Below, in pieces: positions 1 to 8,449 of a stretch of 41,202 nt of DNA (within the stretch, counting starts at the first letter, position 1; every line of letters begins with the position of its first letter). Source of the DNA: Clostridium sp. CAG:343 (GTDB taxonomy: Bacteria; Bacillota; Clostridia; TANB77; CAG-508); assembly GCA_000431335.1 (NCBI GenBank), contig FR888051.1:1-41202 (forward strand). The letters are read 5' to 3'. The position numbers were made by a program, and so were the translations under genes. The notes beneath the pieces are model-generated. The model did no database searches, had not been told where the DNA came from, and saw only the letters and a list, made by a program, of their open reading frames with translations.

Positions 1-2
1 AT

Positions 3-917
3 CCAAAGAAATGGAAAGACACGACTATTCAAAAAATAATTGATAATAAAATCTATATGGGCGATTATGAGCAATATAAAAGAATTGCCAAAAAAGAAAA
101 TAAAGAACCTGTAATTTATATGAATGTAGTTGAACCAATTATCTCTCGTGCTATGTATTACAACTGTGAAAAATGTCATTTAAATTATCGTGAGGATAAA
201 GTTGAATACTGTTTAATGCAATTTATTTATGATTTAGTTGAGTATGATATGTCAGTTAAAAAGTATTTTTTACCTATTCTAGCAGACCATAAACCAACTA
301 AAACTGATGATATAGATAAGGAGATTACACAATTAGAAAAACAAAAAGAACGTATTAAAAAAGCATATATGAGTAATATTGTTGAAATGGAAGATTTTTC
401 AGAAGATTATAGATTAATTGAAGAAAAATTAGAAATTTTAGAGCAAAAGAAATCAGAACTTCTAAATTTAGGCAATATAACATTTACTCCACAACAATTA
501 ATGGCAGATAGAGATATTGAGCGAGAAACCATGATAAGATTAGATAGTCTAAATAATATTATCAAAACAAATTGGGAAAGTAAAACTAAAGATGAAAAAC
601 AGGAATTTATATCTAAATTTATTGAGTCAGTTATTCTAACAAAAGATAAAAATAATGAACTTCATATAGAAAAAATTAATTTTAGAAAGAGTTATATAAA
701 TAACGTAATGAAGTTTTTAGATAAAGGAATATTAGATGTATTAGTACCGGTTGAGATAAATGGTAAAGAAGAATTTATTATTGGTAGTCCGAATATTTCT
801 AATGAACAAGTACAGGAATATTTAGATAGATTGAATGAATTTTATGAAACAAAAATGTATCAGCTTTATGAAAAAATTGATGAAGATACAGATAATATTA
901 TTGGTGAGTTTACTTAG
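3..917 (+). CDS. Large serine recombinase, C-terminal part (5' end outside window)
   Basis: The reading frame is open from the first base of the window, so the gene starts upstream and the ATG at 57 is internal. The first residues (WKDTTIQKIIDNKIYMGDY) match the end of the Recombinase domain (PF07508) of TnpX-type large serine recombinases, which cut and rejoin attachment sites. Next come a reduced zinc-ribbon-like stretch (C-x2-C and a later C) and a long charged coiled coil typical of these integrases. The catalytic serine domain is not in view. The protein stops at 917 within the sequence GEFT, where a diverged second copy of the gene's own 3' end begins, so the natural C-terminus has been lost. 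It is followed by tnpV, the usual neighbour in Tn4451-like elements. Whether it is still active cannot be judged from here. Confidence 0.85.
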   Translation, partial: PKKWKDTTIQKIIDNKIYMGDYEQYKRIAKKENKEPVIYMNVVEPIISRAMYYNCEKCHLNYREDKVEYCLMQFIYDLVEYDMSVKKYFLPILADHKPTKTDDIDKEITQLEKQKERIKKAYMSNIVEMEDFSEDYRLIEEKLEILEQKKSELLNLGNITFTPQQLMADRDIERETMIRLDSLNNIIKTNWESKTKDEKQEFISKFIESVILTKDKNNELHIEKINFRKSYINNVMKFLDKGILDVLVPVEINGKEEFIIGSPNISNEQVQEYLDRLNEFYETKMYQLYEKIDEDTDNIIGEFT

Positions 918-1261
918 ATAAAGAAATATTAGATGTATTAGTACCTGTTGAAATAAACGGTAAAGAAGAATTTATTATTGGTAGTCCTAATATTTCTAAC
1001 GAACAAGTACAAGAATATTTAGATAGATTAAATGAGTATTATGAAACAAAAATCTATGAAATTTATGAAAATATTGATGAAGAAACTGGTAATATTACTG
1101 GAGAATTTATCCCTAAAAAAGATGAAAAAATTATAAGAATATTACCTATAGCACCTACTGAAATAAAAACAAAATCAATTATAAATAAGGAAGATATAGA
1201 AACAAAATATGGAATTGTTACTTACAATCCTAACAAACCAAATAAGAAAGGAAATGATTAA
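914..1261 (+). pseudogene. Orphan 3' end of a second, related serine recombinase
   Basis: From 914 the DNA repeats the sequence starting at 717, with a period of 197 bp. The copy differs at many, mostly synonymous, positions. Because 197 is not a multiple of three, the copy is read in another frame: it begins LDKEILDVLVPVEING, runs through GSPNISNEQVQEYLDRLNE, and continues past the truncated end of the first gene to a stop at 1259-1261. It has no start codon or ribosome site of its own. It looks like the original tail of a related recombinase, joined to the upstream gene by a deletion between two similar genes. The divergence argues against recent slippage. Confidence 0.75.
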
Positions 1262-1264
1262 ATT

Positions 1265-1626
1265 ATGGAATTAAAATATACAAGAACTGGTGATTATGAA
1301 TTACCAAATCTAACTTTAAAAGATAATAAAAAAGGAACAATTAATAAATATGGAATGTTAAGACTTAATCATTTAAAACACTATAAAAAATCACTTTATA
1401 CTACACTTTTAATGAAAGATGAACTTACTAATCATCTTGTTTCAGTAAGTAAAGATGCAGAAACTTTGCTAAATAAGTTAATGAAAAGTTATAAAAAAGA
1501 GATGAAAAACTATCTGAAAGAAATAAAGAAATTAACCAACTTGAATGGGTAAAATTAATGAATAATTATAAAAATACAGCAGAAGAAATAATTTTAAAAG
1601 AACTAATTTATACTGAAAATATGTGA
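1265..1626 (+). pseudogene. tnpV: Transposon-encoded protein TnpV, frameshifted
   Basis: The N-terminus MELKYTRTGDYELPNLTL is characteristic of TnpV (PF14198), a small protein of unknown biochemical role carried by Tn4451-type and related integrative elements. The first frame stops at 1552. The conserved C-terminus (NQLEWVKLMNN ... EEIILKELIY) is found in another frame and ends at 1624-1626. The switch lies near 1493-1504, next to a run of six A, and fits the loss of one base. Upstream is the recombinase tail; downstream are a hairpin and the small gene at 1734. It is either a genuine frameshift mutation or, less likely, a homopolymer sequencing error. Confidence 0.8.
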
Positions 1627-1642
1627 GGACGCACTCACATAT
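1619..1642 (+). terminator. Hairpin at the end of tnpV
   Basis: A perfect 9-bp stem (ATATGTGAG paired with CTCACATAT) has a 6-base loop and is followed by TTTT. It overlaps the tnpV stop codon. It could be a weak intrinsic terminator or the first of three successive hairpins leading into the repeat at 1645-1705. Confidence 0.5.
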
Positions 1643-1644
1643 TT

Positions 1645-1705
1645 TGTCTGGCAAGCACTGAATTTGTACTCCCATACAAATTCTATTATTGGAATTTCCA
1701 TACCC
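1645..1705 (+). repeat. Two-hairpin structured repeat, copy A
   Basis: This ~60-bp block recurs at 3924-3985 in the same orientation. It holds stem 1, GAATTTGTA / TACAAATTC (1660-1668 with 1675-1683, loop CTCCCA), and stem 2, TGGAA / TTCCA (1690-1694 with 1696-1700). In copy B the outer T-A pair of stem 2 becomes G-C, a compensatory change that suggests selection on the fold. Here it lies just ahead of the ribosome site of the 50-codon gene at 1734, so it may be a cis-acting RNA leader, an oriT-like DNA structure or a recombination end. Confidence 0.6.
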
Positions 1706-1733
1706 TTAAATTTTAGAAAGGAGATGTTAAATT

Positions 1734-1886
1734 ATGAGAATAAGAAATAATAAAGTTAATGTTTTTTTAAGTGATGATGAAAAATTTATTTTAATTGGGA
1801 CTAAAATAGAAAATTTAAAAATACAGAACAGTGAGAAAAAAGAATATTTATTATCTATTATAAACGACAAAGACAATGCCAATTAA
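1734..1886 (+). CDS. Small mobile-element protein, possible RHH/MobC-like DNA binder
   Basis: This 50-residue ORF is preceded by a strong ribosome site (AAAGGAG, 1717-1723). It begins MRIRNNKVNVFLSDDEKFIL, a basic start followed by a predicted beta strand and an acidic helix start. That pattern resembles the N-termini of ribbon-helix-helix relaxosome proteins of the MobC type, but it is much shorter than a full MobC (~100-130 residues). It could be a truncated accessory protein or an independent small regulator. It lies directly after the structured repeat and ends inside a hairpin terminator. The assignment rests on general pattern only. Confidence 0.4.
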   Translation: MRIRNNKVNVFLSDDEKFILIGTKIENLKIQNSEKKEYLLSIINDKDNAN

Positions 1887-1897
1887 GCATTGTCTTT
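1869..1897. terminator. Bidirectional hairpin terminator
   Basis: A perfect 11-bp inverted repeat (AAAGACAATGC / GCATTGTCTTT) with a 7-base loop lies between the converging small gene (ends 1886) and ABC transporter gene (ends 1904). It would serve both. Confidence 0.7.
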
Positions 1898-1903
1898 ACA
1901 ACT

Positions 1904-3622
1904 TTAACCTTCAATTTCATATAAATTTTTATATTCTGGGCATTTCTTTATTAATTCATTATGAGTACCACTATCAATTATTTCATGATTGTTTAAAACA
2001 AATATACAATCTGAGTCAATTATTGTGCTCAGTCTATGTGCCACAATTATCACTGTATGATCTTTAGATAAATTCTTAATAATATTTTTAATTTTTTCTT
2101 GATTATTGTTGTCTAATGAACTTGTAGCCTCATCAAATAAAACAATCTTTGATTTTTTTATAAGAACTCTGGCAATTGCTAATCTTTGCTTTTGTCCACC
2201 ACTTAATATTACTCCATTTTCACCCACAATTGTTTCATATCCATCTTGCATTTCCATAATAGCATCATGTAATTGAGCCTTCCTACATACATCTTCTATT
2301 TCTTTATCTGAAGCTTTAGGATTTGCTAATCTGATATTTTCTTTTATTGAAAGATTAAATATATAAGGTGATTGAGAAACTACTGAAATATTATTTCTTA
2401 TTGTTGTTTCTGATAAAGTATTTATATTATAATTATCTATTAAGATTTCACCATCACTAGCGCTGTAACTTTTATTAATCAACTTTAATATAGTAGACTT
2501 TCCTTCACCACTTTTTCCAACTATAGCCACCATTTTATTACAATCTATTTTAAAATTAAGATTTTCAAACAAATTATTTGAACCATATTTGAATTTCAAA
2601 TTTTTAAATTCAATTGAACCTTTTATATTTTTGATATCTAAATCTCCATATGTTTCCTTAGAAAATGATTCATATGTAATTATATCAAACACTCTTTGAG
2701 ATGATACTTTTCCATCTGCTAATTTTTCTCTTATCTCAGAAATATAATTTATTAAATCTAGTACTTTATTTTTATATAAGAAAATTATTAAAAATGAACT
2801 GATTTCAAGAGATTTATGCGTAATAAAATAAATTGATATTAAGATAAATATAAAGTCTAATATATGTTGAAAAGCTTTAATCCATCTATTCCATGTCCTT
2901 CTTGTATCTATACTCTTTATTTCAGCCTTAATTGTTTCCGTTTGTTTTTGATTGACGTCTTGTAAAACTGTTGACTTTAAATTAAGATCTTTTATTTCTC
3001 TTATTCCTCTTACTACGTCTGTATATAGTCCTACTACTTTTTCATCTTTTTCTTTGTAATCTTTTTTTACTCTTTTGTAATAAAATAATTTCTTTGATGT
3101 TAAAATATATACTAAAATTACATTTAAAATTAAATAGAAGCCTAAATATATATTAAGAAAAAATACATAAATTATAAAACTGATGTTAAGTATAATACCA
3201 GATAAATCATCTGTTATATAATCAAATAACTCAGATAATTCGGTTGTATCTTTATTTAATCTGGATATAAAAAGTCCTGAATTTGTATTATCAAAGTTTT
3301 TTATTTCAAAATTAGTTAAACTTTTTAACATATCACTTTTTAAATCAAAATTTACTTTTCCATTTAATTTCAAAACTGTTCTTGACCATAAATTAGTAAC
3401 TATTTCTATTATAATCCTTAATATAACTAAAAATAAAGCAGTATTTAATATTTGGTTTTTATTAAAATTTTCAAAAAAACCTAACATTTTACCTTCATAT
3501 ATAGGTGATAATAAAGATATTCCAGCATACCCCAAACTTAATATAATTACCATTATAGATAAAAACTTATATTTTTTATAATATTTAAATAATTTACTTA
3601 AATTATTAGTATTTTTTTTCAT
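1904..3622 (-). CDS. ABC transporter, fused permease and ATPase (exporter type)
   Basis: A 572-residue half-transporter of the MsbA/LmrA exporter class. The first ~300 residues hold the transmembrane helices (clearest near 21-40, 60-80, 140-172, 250-285), and the rest is the nucleotide-binding domain. Walker A is GKSGEGKST (369-377), the signature LSGGQKQR is at 473-480, Walker B ends in D497-E498, and the switch histidine is H529. All are intact, so it should hydrolyse ATP as a homo- or heterodimer. It has no N-terminal C39 peptidase domain, so leader-peptide processing is not built in. The start ATG follows AGGGAG; a TATAAT-like -10 lies at 3663-3668. It stands alone between two copies of the structured repeat. 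The substrate is unknown; multidrug, lipid or peptide export are all possible. Confidence 0.9.
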   Translation of the reverse strand: MKKNTNNLSKLFKYYKKYKFLSIMVIILSLGYAGISLLSPIYEGKMLGFFENFNKNQILNTALFLVILRIIIEIVTNLWSRTVLKLNGKVNFDLKSDMLKSLTNFEIKNFDNTNSGLFISRLNKDTTELSELFDYITDDLSGIILNISFIIYVFFLNIYLGFYLILNVILVYILTSKKLFYYKRVKKDYKEKDEKVVGLYTDVVRGIREIKDLNLKSTVLQDVNQKQTETIKAEIKSIDTRRTWNRWIKAFQHILDFIFILISIYFITHKSLEISSFLIIFLYKNKVLDLINYISEIREKLADGKVSSQRVFDIITYESFSKETYGDLDIKNIKGSIEFKNLKFKYGSNNLFENLNFKIDCNKMVAIVGKSGEGKSTILKLINKSYSASDGEILIDNYNINTLSETTIRNNISVVSQSPYIFNLSIKENIRLANPKASDKEIEDVCRKAQLHDAIMEMQDGYETIVGENGVILSGGQKQRLAIARVLIKKSKIVLFDEATSSLDNNNQEKIKNIIKNLSKDHTVIIVAHRLSTIIDSDCIFVLNNHEIIDSGTHNELIKKCPEYKNLYEIEG

Positions 3623-3719
3623 AATTGTAACTCCCTGTATAAATTAAATTCCCATCACAAAAATTATACTATATTTTGACAATTTTTTCTATACTCCTTT
3701 AAAATATTTAATGGAATGG

Positions 3720-3838
3720 TATAATAAATTTGTCAGAGTGATTTAATCATTCTTGGAAGTATTATTTTTGCATACGTGTATAGTTAAGGCTCCATTTGAA
3801 ATCAACTTACGGACTGAAAAGTTCGTAAGTTTTTTTAT
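3720..3838 (+). ncRNA. Candidate small RNA between a -10 box and a terminator
   Basis: On the + strand a perfect TATAAT (3720-3725) is followed after ~80 bp by a strong intrinsic terminator (3804-3838). No convincing ORF lies between. The intervening DNA has small palindromes (TGAT/ATCA, ATACGTGTAT). A convincing -35 box is missing. It could be a ~100-nt RNA, antisense-adjacent to the ABC gene's promoter, or the stub of a lost gene. Inferred only from signal order. The rest of the 3623-3987 gap holds the repeat copy at 3924 and nothing else recognisable. Confidence 0.3.
3804..3838 (+). terminator. Intrinsic terminator
   Basis: An 11-bp stem (AACTTACGGAC / GTTCGTAAGTT, one G-T pair) with a 6-base loop is followed by a run of T on the + strand. 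No recognisable + strand gene precedes it. Confidence 0.75.
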
Positions 3839-3923
3839 AATAAATAATATCAAAAAAGAAGAAAAAATTATCAAAATAATTTAATCCTCTTTTTTTATTT
3901 TTTGAATATGGGAATAAAATCTA

Positions 3924-3985
3924 TGTCTAGCCAGTACTGAATTTATACTCCCGCACAAATTCTACTATGGGAAGTTCCCAATCCC
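3924..3985 (+). repeat. Two-hairpin structured repeat, copy B
   Basis: A second copy of the 1645-1705 block, in the same orientation. It keeps the order TGTCTRGC, AGYACTGAATTT, CTCCC, ACAAATTCTA and the final stem. Stem 2 is TGGGAA / TTCCCA (3968-3973 with 3975-3980), with a compensated G-C pair replacing T-A of copy A. Stem 1 is weakened by two transitions. No gene follows it on the + strand; the next gene ends at 3988 on the other strand. It may be the leftover end of an element whose genes are gone. Confidence 0.6.
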
Positions 3986-3987
3986 TT

Positions 3988-4518
3988 TTATAAATTTTCT
4001 TTTATTTTTGGAAACAAGTCATACAAATTATATCCTAGCAGATTATCAAAATATTCTTTTAATTTATATGTTTCTTGAATATGATATTGACTGTTAGAAT
4101 AGGCACCTCTTCTAATCATTATATCAATCAACCTTTTATCAATTGTAAATATTTTATTTCCTTGTGGACACATCAAGTCACATAAATTTATTAATTTTTC
4201 TTCTATTGTGTATTCATGATTTTTTATAAAATTTGTTAAAAAAGGATTTTCTTTTGGATTTGGAACTCCTCCAGCTGTACATACTATATCATTATTTAAA
4301 TATGAATGAGTAAGACAAATATTAGCATATTTATCATCATAACCTTTATTTTTTAAGTATTCATATCCTCTCATGACATGTCCATGTGACTCACCATTAT
4401 ACTTACCAATATCATGTAAATATCCTAGAGTAATTGCTTTGTCTATATCTACATTTATTTCTTTTTCACATAATGCTTGTGCAATTCTACTAGCACTATC
4501 ACCTACAGATATACAGTG
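3988..4518 (-). pseudogene. HD-domain phosphohydrolase, cut off by an in-frame stop
   Basis: Read in frame, the 176 codons start HCISVGDSASRIAQAL and continue with LGYLHDIGK and GESHGHVMRG, the H...HD...H pattern of metal-dependent HD phosphohydrolases. The first metal-binding His lies immediately after a TAG at 4519-4521. No ATG, GTG or TTG occurs in frame between that stop and the HD motif; the first ATG (4374) lies beyond the motif, so the ORF starting there lacks the active site. Upstream, in the same frame, is the C39-like peptidase. A change of TAG to TGG would join both into one protein. The gene is therefore broken, or expressed only by stop readthrough. Its C-terminal tail (GYNLYDLFP) recurs as a fragment at 9528-9577. 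Confidence 0.75.
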
Positions 4519-5139
4519 CTATCCATCTATCATCTGTTGTGTTTTTTCTTTTTTAATAAACAAAAAATTAAAAGAATCTTTTCTTCCAATCATATTTTTT
4601 ATAATGGTATCATAATCAAATGGTACACCCATTTGATTATCACCAATTTTATTTGAGTTTATTACATAAAAATTATCATTTTCATCAATATCACTTATTA
4701 CTAAATAATGTCCATTTTTAGAAAAACTTAATGGACTTTCTTCAGATGGTCCAATATGAATAATTGCCATGTTTCCATTTTTCATAAGTGAAATGATTTT
4801 TTCTTTTTTATCATTTGGTCTTGAAAAATCTATTTTTACTATTTTATAACTTATATTAATTTTATTTTCTTTAATTAATCTTTCTAAACAATATATTATT
4901 CCATTACTGTTTATACCTTTATTTCTTAGATAAGTATTATCAAAATTTCCATTTCTATCATATAAAATTTTTTTGGCAGTATCTATTGGATTAATTTTAA
5001 ATCCTAAATTTACTAAAACATTAGCAATTGATGTTGGTCCACATCCATACTTCTCTAAATTCCAATTTATTTGTTTTAATTCATCAATATCATCTAAAGA
5101 AAAATCTCTTTGTTTATACCTAACTCTTTTTAGATTCAT
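4519..5139 (-). CDS. C39-like cysteine peptidase domain protein
   Basis: A 206-residue protein of the peptidase C39-like family (PF13529). YGCGPTSIANVL places the nucleophile at C33. NGHYLVISDID supplies H144, and N161 in the following strand completes a papain-like triad. No signal peptide or transmembrane segment is visible, unlike ABC-fused bacteriocin peptidases, so it probably acts in the cytoplasm or is a domain split from a larger protein. It starts 16 bp after the methyltransferase stop behind AGGGAG and is clearly part of the same operon. It ends MIDG-stop, with the HD protein continuing in the same frame, so the natural product may have been a C39-HD fusion. The substrate is unknown. 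Confidence 0.75.
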   Translation of the reverse strand: MNLKRVRYKQRDFSLDDIDELKQINWNLEKYGCGPTSIANVLVNLGFKINPIDTAKKILYDRNGNFDNTYLRNKGINSNGIIYCLERLIKENKINISYKIVKIDFSRPNDKKEKIISLMKNGNMAIIHIGPSEESPLSFSKNGHYLVISDIDENDNFYVINSNKIGDNQMGVPFDYDTIIKNMIGRKDSFNFLFIKKEKTQQMIDG

Positions 5140-5155
5140 ACAAAATTCTCCCTAA

Positions 5156-5959
5156 TTATTTATTAGCAATATAATAAAGAACAGTCATTGTATAGTAAAA
5201 TTCCTCTTTTTTAAATTGATTTCTTAATTTATCTAATAAATTATTCATCTCATTTTTAATTTTATCTGGAATATTATTTTTATTGTCTGCACTCCTATAT
5301 GCTATAGAACTATCAAACATTTGTATTTTTTGTTCTAATGTTTTTCCTATAGTATCACTTACAGAATAGAACAATTTTATATTTTTAAACTTATTATTAT
5401 TAAGATAGCTATATACTTTTTTTCCAATATATCTATCTGTATTTTTTGTTATATTTTGATTAATCATAATTTGACTTTCATATAAATTAAATATTTTGTG
5501 TAATAAATCCTCAGGATCAGGATAACAAAACTTAAAACTATCATCTGGTACTTTAATTATTATTATTCCTCTATCTGTTAACTTCTTCTTTAAATTTGCC
5601 AAAATTTTTTCTGGATTTTCTAAATGTTGTAAAACGTAAGATAAATTAATAATATCGTATTTATTTTCATCGTGTAAATCATCAATACTCTTTAATTCAA
5701 AATTATATCTGCTATTATTCTTAAATTCTTCTTTTGCCTCATTTATTGCAGTATCATCAATATCTATCCCATTAATATGTGTAATATTATCATATTTATC
5801 AAATAGCATTTTGGTTTTAAATCCATTAGAACAGCCAATGTCTAAAACATTTAAATTTTGATATTTCAATATTCCAGATATATTTAATACATAATCATCA
5901 AATTCTTGGTTACCACTTGCTTGTTTTTCCAATTTCTTTAAATTCCAATTATTATTCAT
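5156..5959 (-). CDS. Class I SAM-dependent methyltransferase
   Basis: The Rossmann methyltransferase fold is shown by motif I LDIGCSNGFKTK, the acidic end of strand 2 (GIDIDD), and the motif IV region INLSYVLQHLENPEKIL typical of small-molecule methyltransferases. The ATG at 5959 follows AAGGAGG at the proper distance, so the longer frame back to 6001 is not used; the protein is 267 residues. The DP-rich segment and long helical tail do not identify the substrate. It lies between an MFS transporter and the C39-like peptidase, as expected for a tailoring enzyme in a small biosynthetic or modification operon. Confidence 0.85.
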   Translation of the reverse strand: MNNNWNLKKLEKQASGNQEFDDYVLNISGILKYQNLNVLDIGCSNGFKTKMLFDKYDNITHINGIDIDDTAINEAKEEFKNNSRYNFELKSIDDLHDENKYDIINLSYVLQHLENPEKILANLKKKLTDRGIIIIKVPDDSFKFCYPDPEDLLHKIFNLYESQIMINQNITKNTDRYIGKKVYSYLNNNKFKNIKLFYSVSDTIGKTLEQKIQMFDSSIAYRSADNKNNIPDKIKNEMNNLLDKLRNQFKKEEFYYTMTVLYYIANK

Positions 5960-6127
5960 AATAGCCTCCTTAAAATATACGTAAATTATACTATAAGTCA
6001 CAAAAAATTACCATACTTCTAAAAAAACATAGAAATTACTACATAATGTTTTAAAAAAATCACATTGTAATCTGTAACCGGTAACTTAACTGACCCTTAA
6101 GATAAAATCATGGTACTAAACGATGTT

Positions 6128-6175
6128 AAGGATTAAATGCAATCTATAATTATATAAAAAAATAATTTAATCCTT
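6128..6175 (-). terminator. Possible hairpin at the end of the MFS gene
   Basis: A 10-bp inverted repeat (AAGGATTAAA / TTTAATCCTT) overlaps the MFS stop codon, but the loop is long (28 bases). At most a weak terminator. Nothing else recognisable lies in the 165-bp gap before the methyltransferase. Confidence 0.3.
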
Positions 6176-7315
6176 CTCTTCTTTTATTATTTGAAAATTT
6201 ATTACAGCAGTAGATATTATTGATAATAAAAATATCAAATAAAAAATGTCTTCTCCAATATATTTTGAAATTATAGATAAAATTGCCAATATCACAACCT
6301 CTGCAAAACATAAACTCATTTGACCTACCGCAGATAATAAATCATGATCTTCTTTTGACTCTTTAATCATATTTTGTATAGAAGTTTGTATTGATGTTTC
6401 GTAAACTTTTTCTAAGTTATCACTGACTGTTTTATTTACAGAAATTACAAATTTATTTTTTGCAAAAAGGTAAATTGAAGTTATAATTAACCTTATTAAA
6501 GATACTAGGGTATTAGCCTTTTTTATATTTTTATCAGTATATTTTCCAATTAGTGTAACTGTAATTATTTGAAATAGTAATGATATTACAACTACAACAG
6601 AAAATGCTTTAAAATCTTTTAAAGCTATATATAAATATAGTGGAACAAATAATCTTTCTATTATGTGGTTTGCCCTTAATGCATATATAATTTTATATTT
6701 ACTTTTACTATGTAATAAATATTTAATACTAGACTTAAATGTATTAGTTTTCTTTTCTGGTTTATAATCAATTTGTAAAATTACAATATATTGTAATATA
6801 TAGAAAATAGTAATTATACTCAATAACACAACCTTATTATTACTTATTATTCCCCACGCTACTAAAACACTAGCCAAAACTATTCCTAATATTTTACTTA
6901 TAAAATATATACTATTAAATCTTCCTCTATGTTTACTCTCTACATATTTATTAGAAAGTGAGTCAGATGATGGATTTGAAAGTCCCATTAATCCCATTGC
7001 TATTATAAAAATTATTATATTAGAATATAAATTCTCACTATTTAGCATAAAATAAGAATTTATAATACTAAATATATTTGAAATTAATACGCATTTTGCC
7101 ACTCCAATCTTATTTGATATTGTTACAAATAATGGTGTTATCAATCCTGTAATAAGAAACCTCATACCATATATTAATAAAATCATATATATTGGCAGAC
7201 CTGCTTGATATAGCATAACTGTCCCAAAAGTTTCGATTAAAGCATATGCAAAGTTGTAAAAAAATATGCTAGCATACATATATTTGTATTCTCTTCTATA
7301 AAAATATTCTTTCAT
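6167..7315 (-). CDS. MFS transporter
   Basis: A 382-residue integral membrane protein with about 11-12 hydrophobic segments and a charged central loop (near 190-205), matching the 6+6 layout of the major facilitator superfamily. After helix 2 it has ISNKIGVAK and after helix 8 GKYTDKNIKK, both resembling the loop 2-3 and 8-9 motif GxxxDRxGRR. The start ATG follows AAGGAG. It lies between the beta-helix protein and the methyltransferase on the same strand. In this setting it would import or export the operon's metabolite; direction and substrate cannot be told from sequence. Confidence 0.8.
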   Translation of the reverse strand: MKEYFYRREYKYMYASIFFYNFAYALIETFGTVMLYQAGLPIYMILLIYGMRFLITGLITPLFVTISNKIGVAKCVLISNIFSIINSYFMLNSENLYSNIIIFIIAMGLMGLSNPSSDSLSNKYVESKHRGRFNSIYFISKILGIVLASVLVAWGIISNNKVVLLSIITIFYILQYIVILQIDYKPEKKTNTFKSSIKYLLHSKSKYKIIYALRANHIIERLFVPLYLYIALKDFKAFSVVVVISLLFQIITVTLIGKYTDKNIKKANTLVSLIRLIITSIYLFAKNKFVISVNKTVSDNLEKVYETSIQTSIQNMIKESKEDHDLLSAVGQMSLCFAEVVILAILSIISKYIGEDIFYLIFLLSIISTAVINFQIIKEEKD

Positions 7316-7393
7316 TTGTTGCTCCTTAAATTATTTTATCTCATTTTAAAATACGCTCTTTTACATTTTCATCTATTTTATGTAGTCAGATAA

Positions 7394-8449
7394 TTAATCA
7401 ATAAATATATTATTTTTTTCTATATATTCAAAACTCTCCGCATTTTTTAGTATATTTATCTTATTTTCGATAAAAGTATTACCTGTTAATACTATGTTTT
7501 TACATTTTTTAAAATTTTTATTTATATCATTATCTTCATTTCCAATACAAAACGCAGCTTCCTTAGAACTTTTTATAACATTACCATTAAATATTATATT
7601 TCTAGCCCCATAATCTACATATAGTCCGCCATTATTGTTATATATATTATTAGCTGAAACCAAAACTGTGTCTCCTCCACGGATACCAATAGCATAATGT
7701 CTACAATTTCTAACTATGTTATTAGAAATAATCTGGGCTTCAGGAAAATTTTCTTTATTATGAAAAATTCCCTGATCTTCTAAAAATATTCCAAAATGTC
7801 CACATGATACACAGATGCAATTTCTAATAATATAATTTTCATTTTCCCACAAACCAGTACCTATTCCAATTCCAGCACCTCCATTACCACCATAATTCCA
7901 AGATCTTCCTCCTTCATAAATGTATACAGAATCAATAACTACATTATCTAACATATCTATTCCTAGAGCTGTAGATGGTGTGGAAATAAGGCGCAAGTCT
8001 CTAAAAATACAATCTTTAACTCCACTATAATAAAAAGCCTTTCCTCTATGTGTATACTGATTTAAAGTAGCTTCAGACATATCAATTGTAAAATTTTGAG
8101 CATTTGAAGAATGTAATATCTCCTTTGAAAATTCGCTATTATGGCAAAATAAAGCTGAGCCTTTTTCTGTATTACCGACAACTTTTAGAACTGTGTCAGT
8201 TAAAGATTCTCCAATTAAAGATACATTAGATTTCATTTCACAAATTGCTGTTATATTCTTAGTCATATTCCATGAACTTTTTGCAGAATCAAAAATATAA
8301 ACTCCTATAGGAATAAATATTACTCCTCCTCCATTGTTATGTACTAAATTTATAAGTGACTGTAGCTCTTCTGAATTATCTTTATTTTTTGGATTTAATC
8401 CATAATCTATTGCATTATATACTTTTTTATTTTCTTCTAATTTATTCAT
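7394..8449 (-). CDS. Right-handed parallel beta-helix (pectate-lyase-3-like) protein
   Basis: A 351-residue protein. The N-terminus has the family hallmark YNAIDYGLNPKNKDNSEEL, then GGGVIFIPIGVYIF, as in Pectate_lyase_3 / GH28-like beta-helix proteins. Repeated short strands follow (ISNNIVRNC, VSANNIYNNNGGLYVD, FNGNVIKS), giving NosD/CASH-type coils. There is no signal peptide, so it is probably cytoplasmic or exported by an unknown route. The expected activity is binding or cleaving a polysaccharide or sugar conjugate. Its ATG overlaps the end of the HAD gene by 8 bp, so the two are translationally coupled. Confidence 0.75.
   Translation of the reverse strand: MNKLEENKKVYNAIDYGLNPKNKDNSEELQSLINLVHNNGGGVIFIPIGVYIFDSAKSSWNMTKNITAICEMKSNVSLIGESLTDTVLKVVGNTEKGSALFCHNSEFSKEILHSSNAQNFTIDMSEATLNQYTHRGKAFYYSGVKDCIFRDLRLISTPSTALGIDMLDNVVIDSVYIYEGGRSWNYGGNGGAGIGIGTGLWENENYIIRNCICVSCGHFGIFLEDQGIFHNKENFPEAQIISNNIVRNCRHYAIGIRGGDTVLVSANNIYNNNGGLYVDYGARNIIFNGNVIKSSKEAAFCIGNEDNDINKNFKKCKNIVLTGNTFIENKINILKNAESFEYIEKNNIFID

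Noticed and set aside
1904..5139. Bacteriocin export pair (ABC transporter plus C39 peptidase)
   Set aside because: The two genes are separated by a repeat, a terminator and the HD gene, the ABC protein has no C39 domain, and no precursor peptide with a GG leader was found near them.
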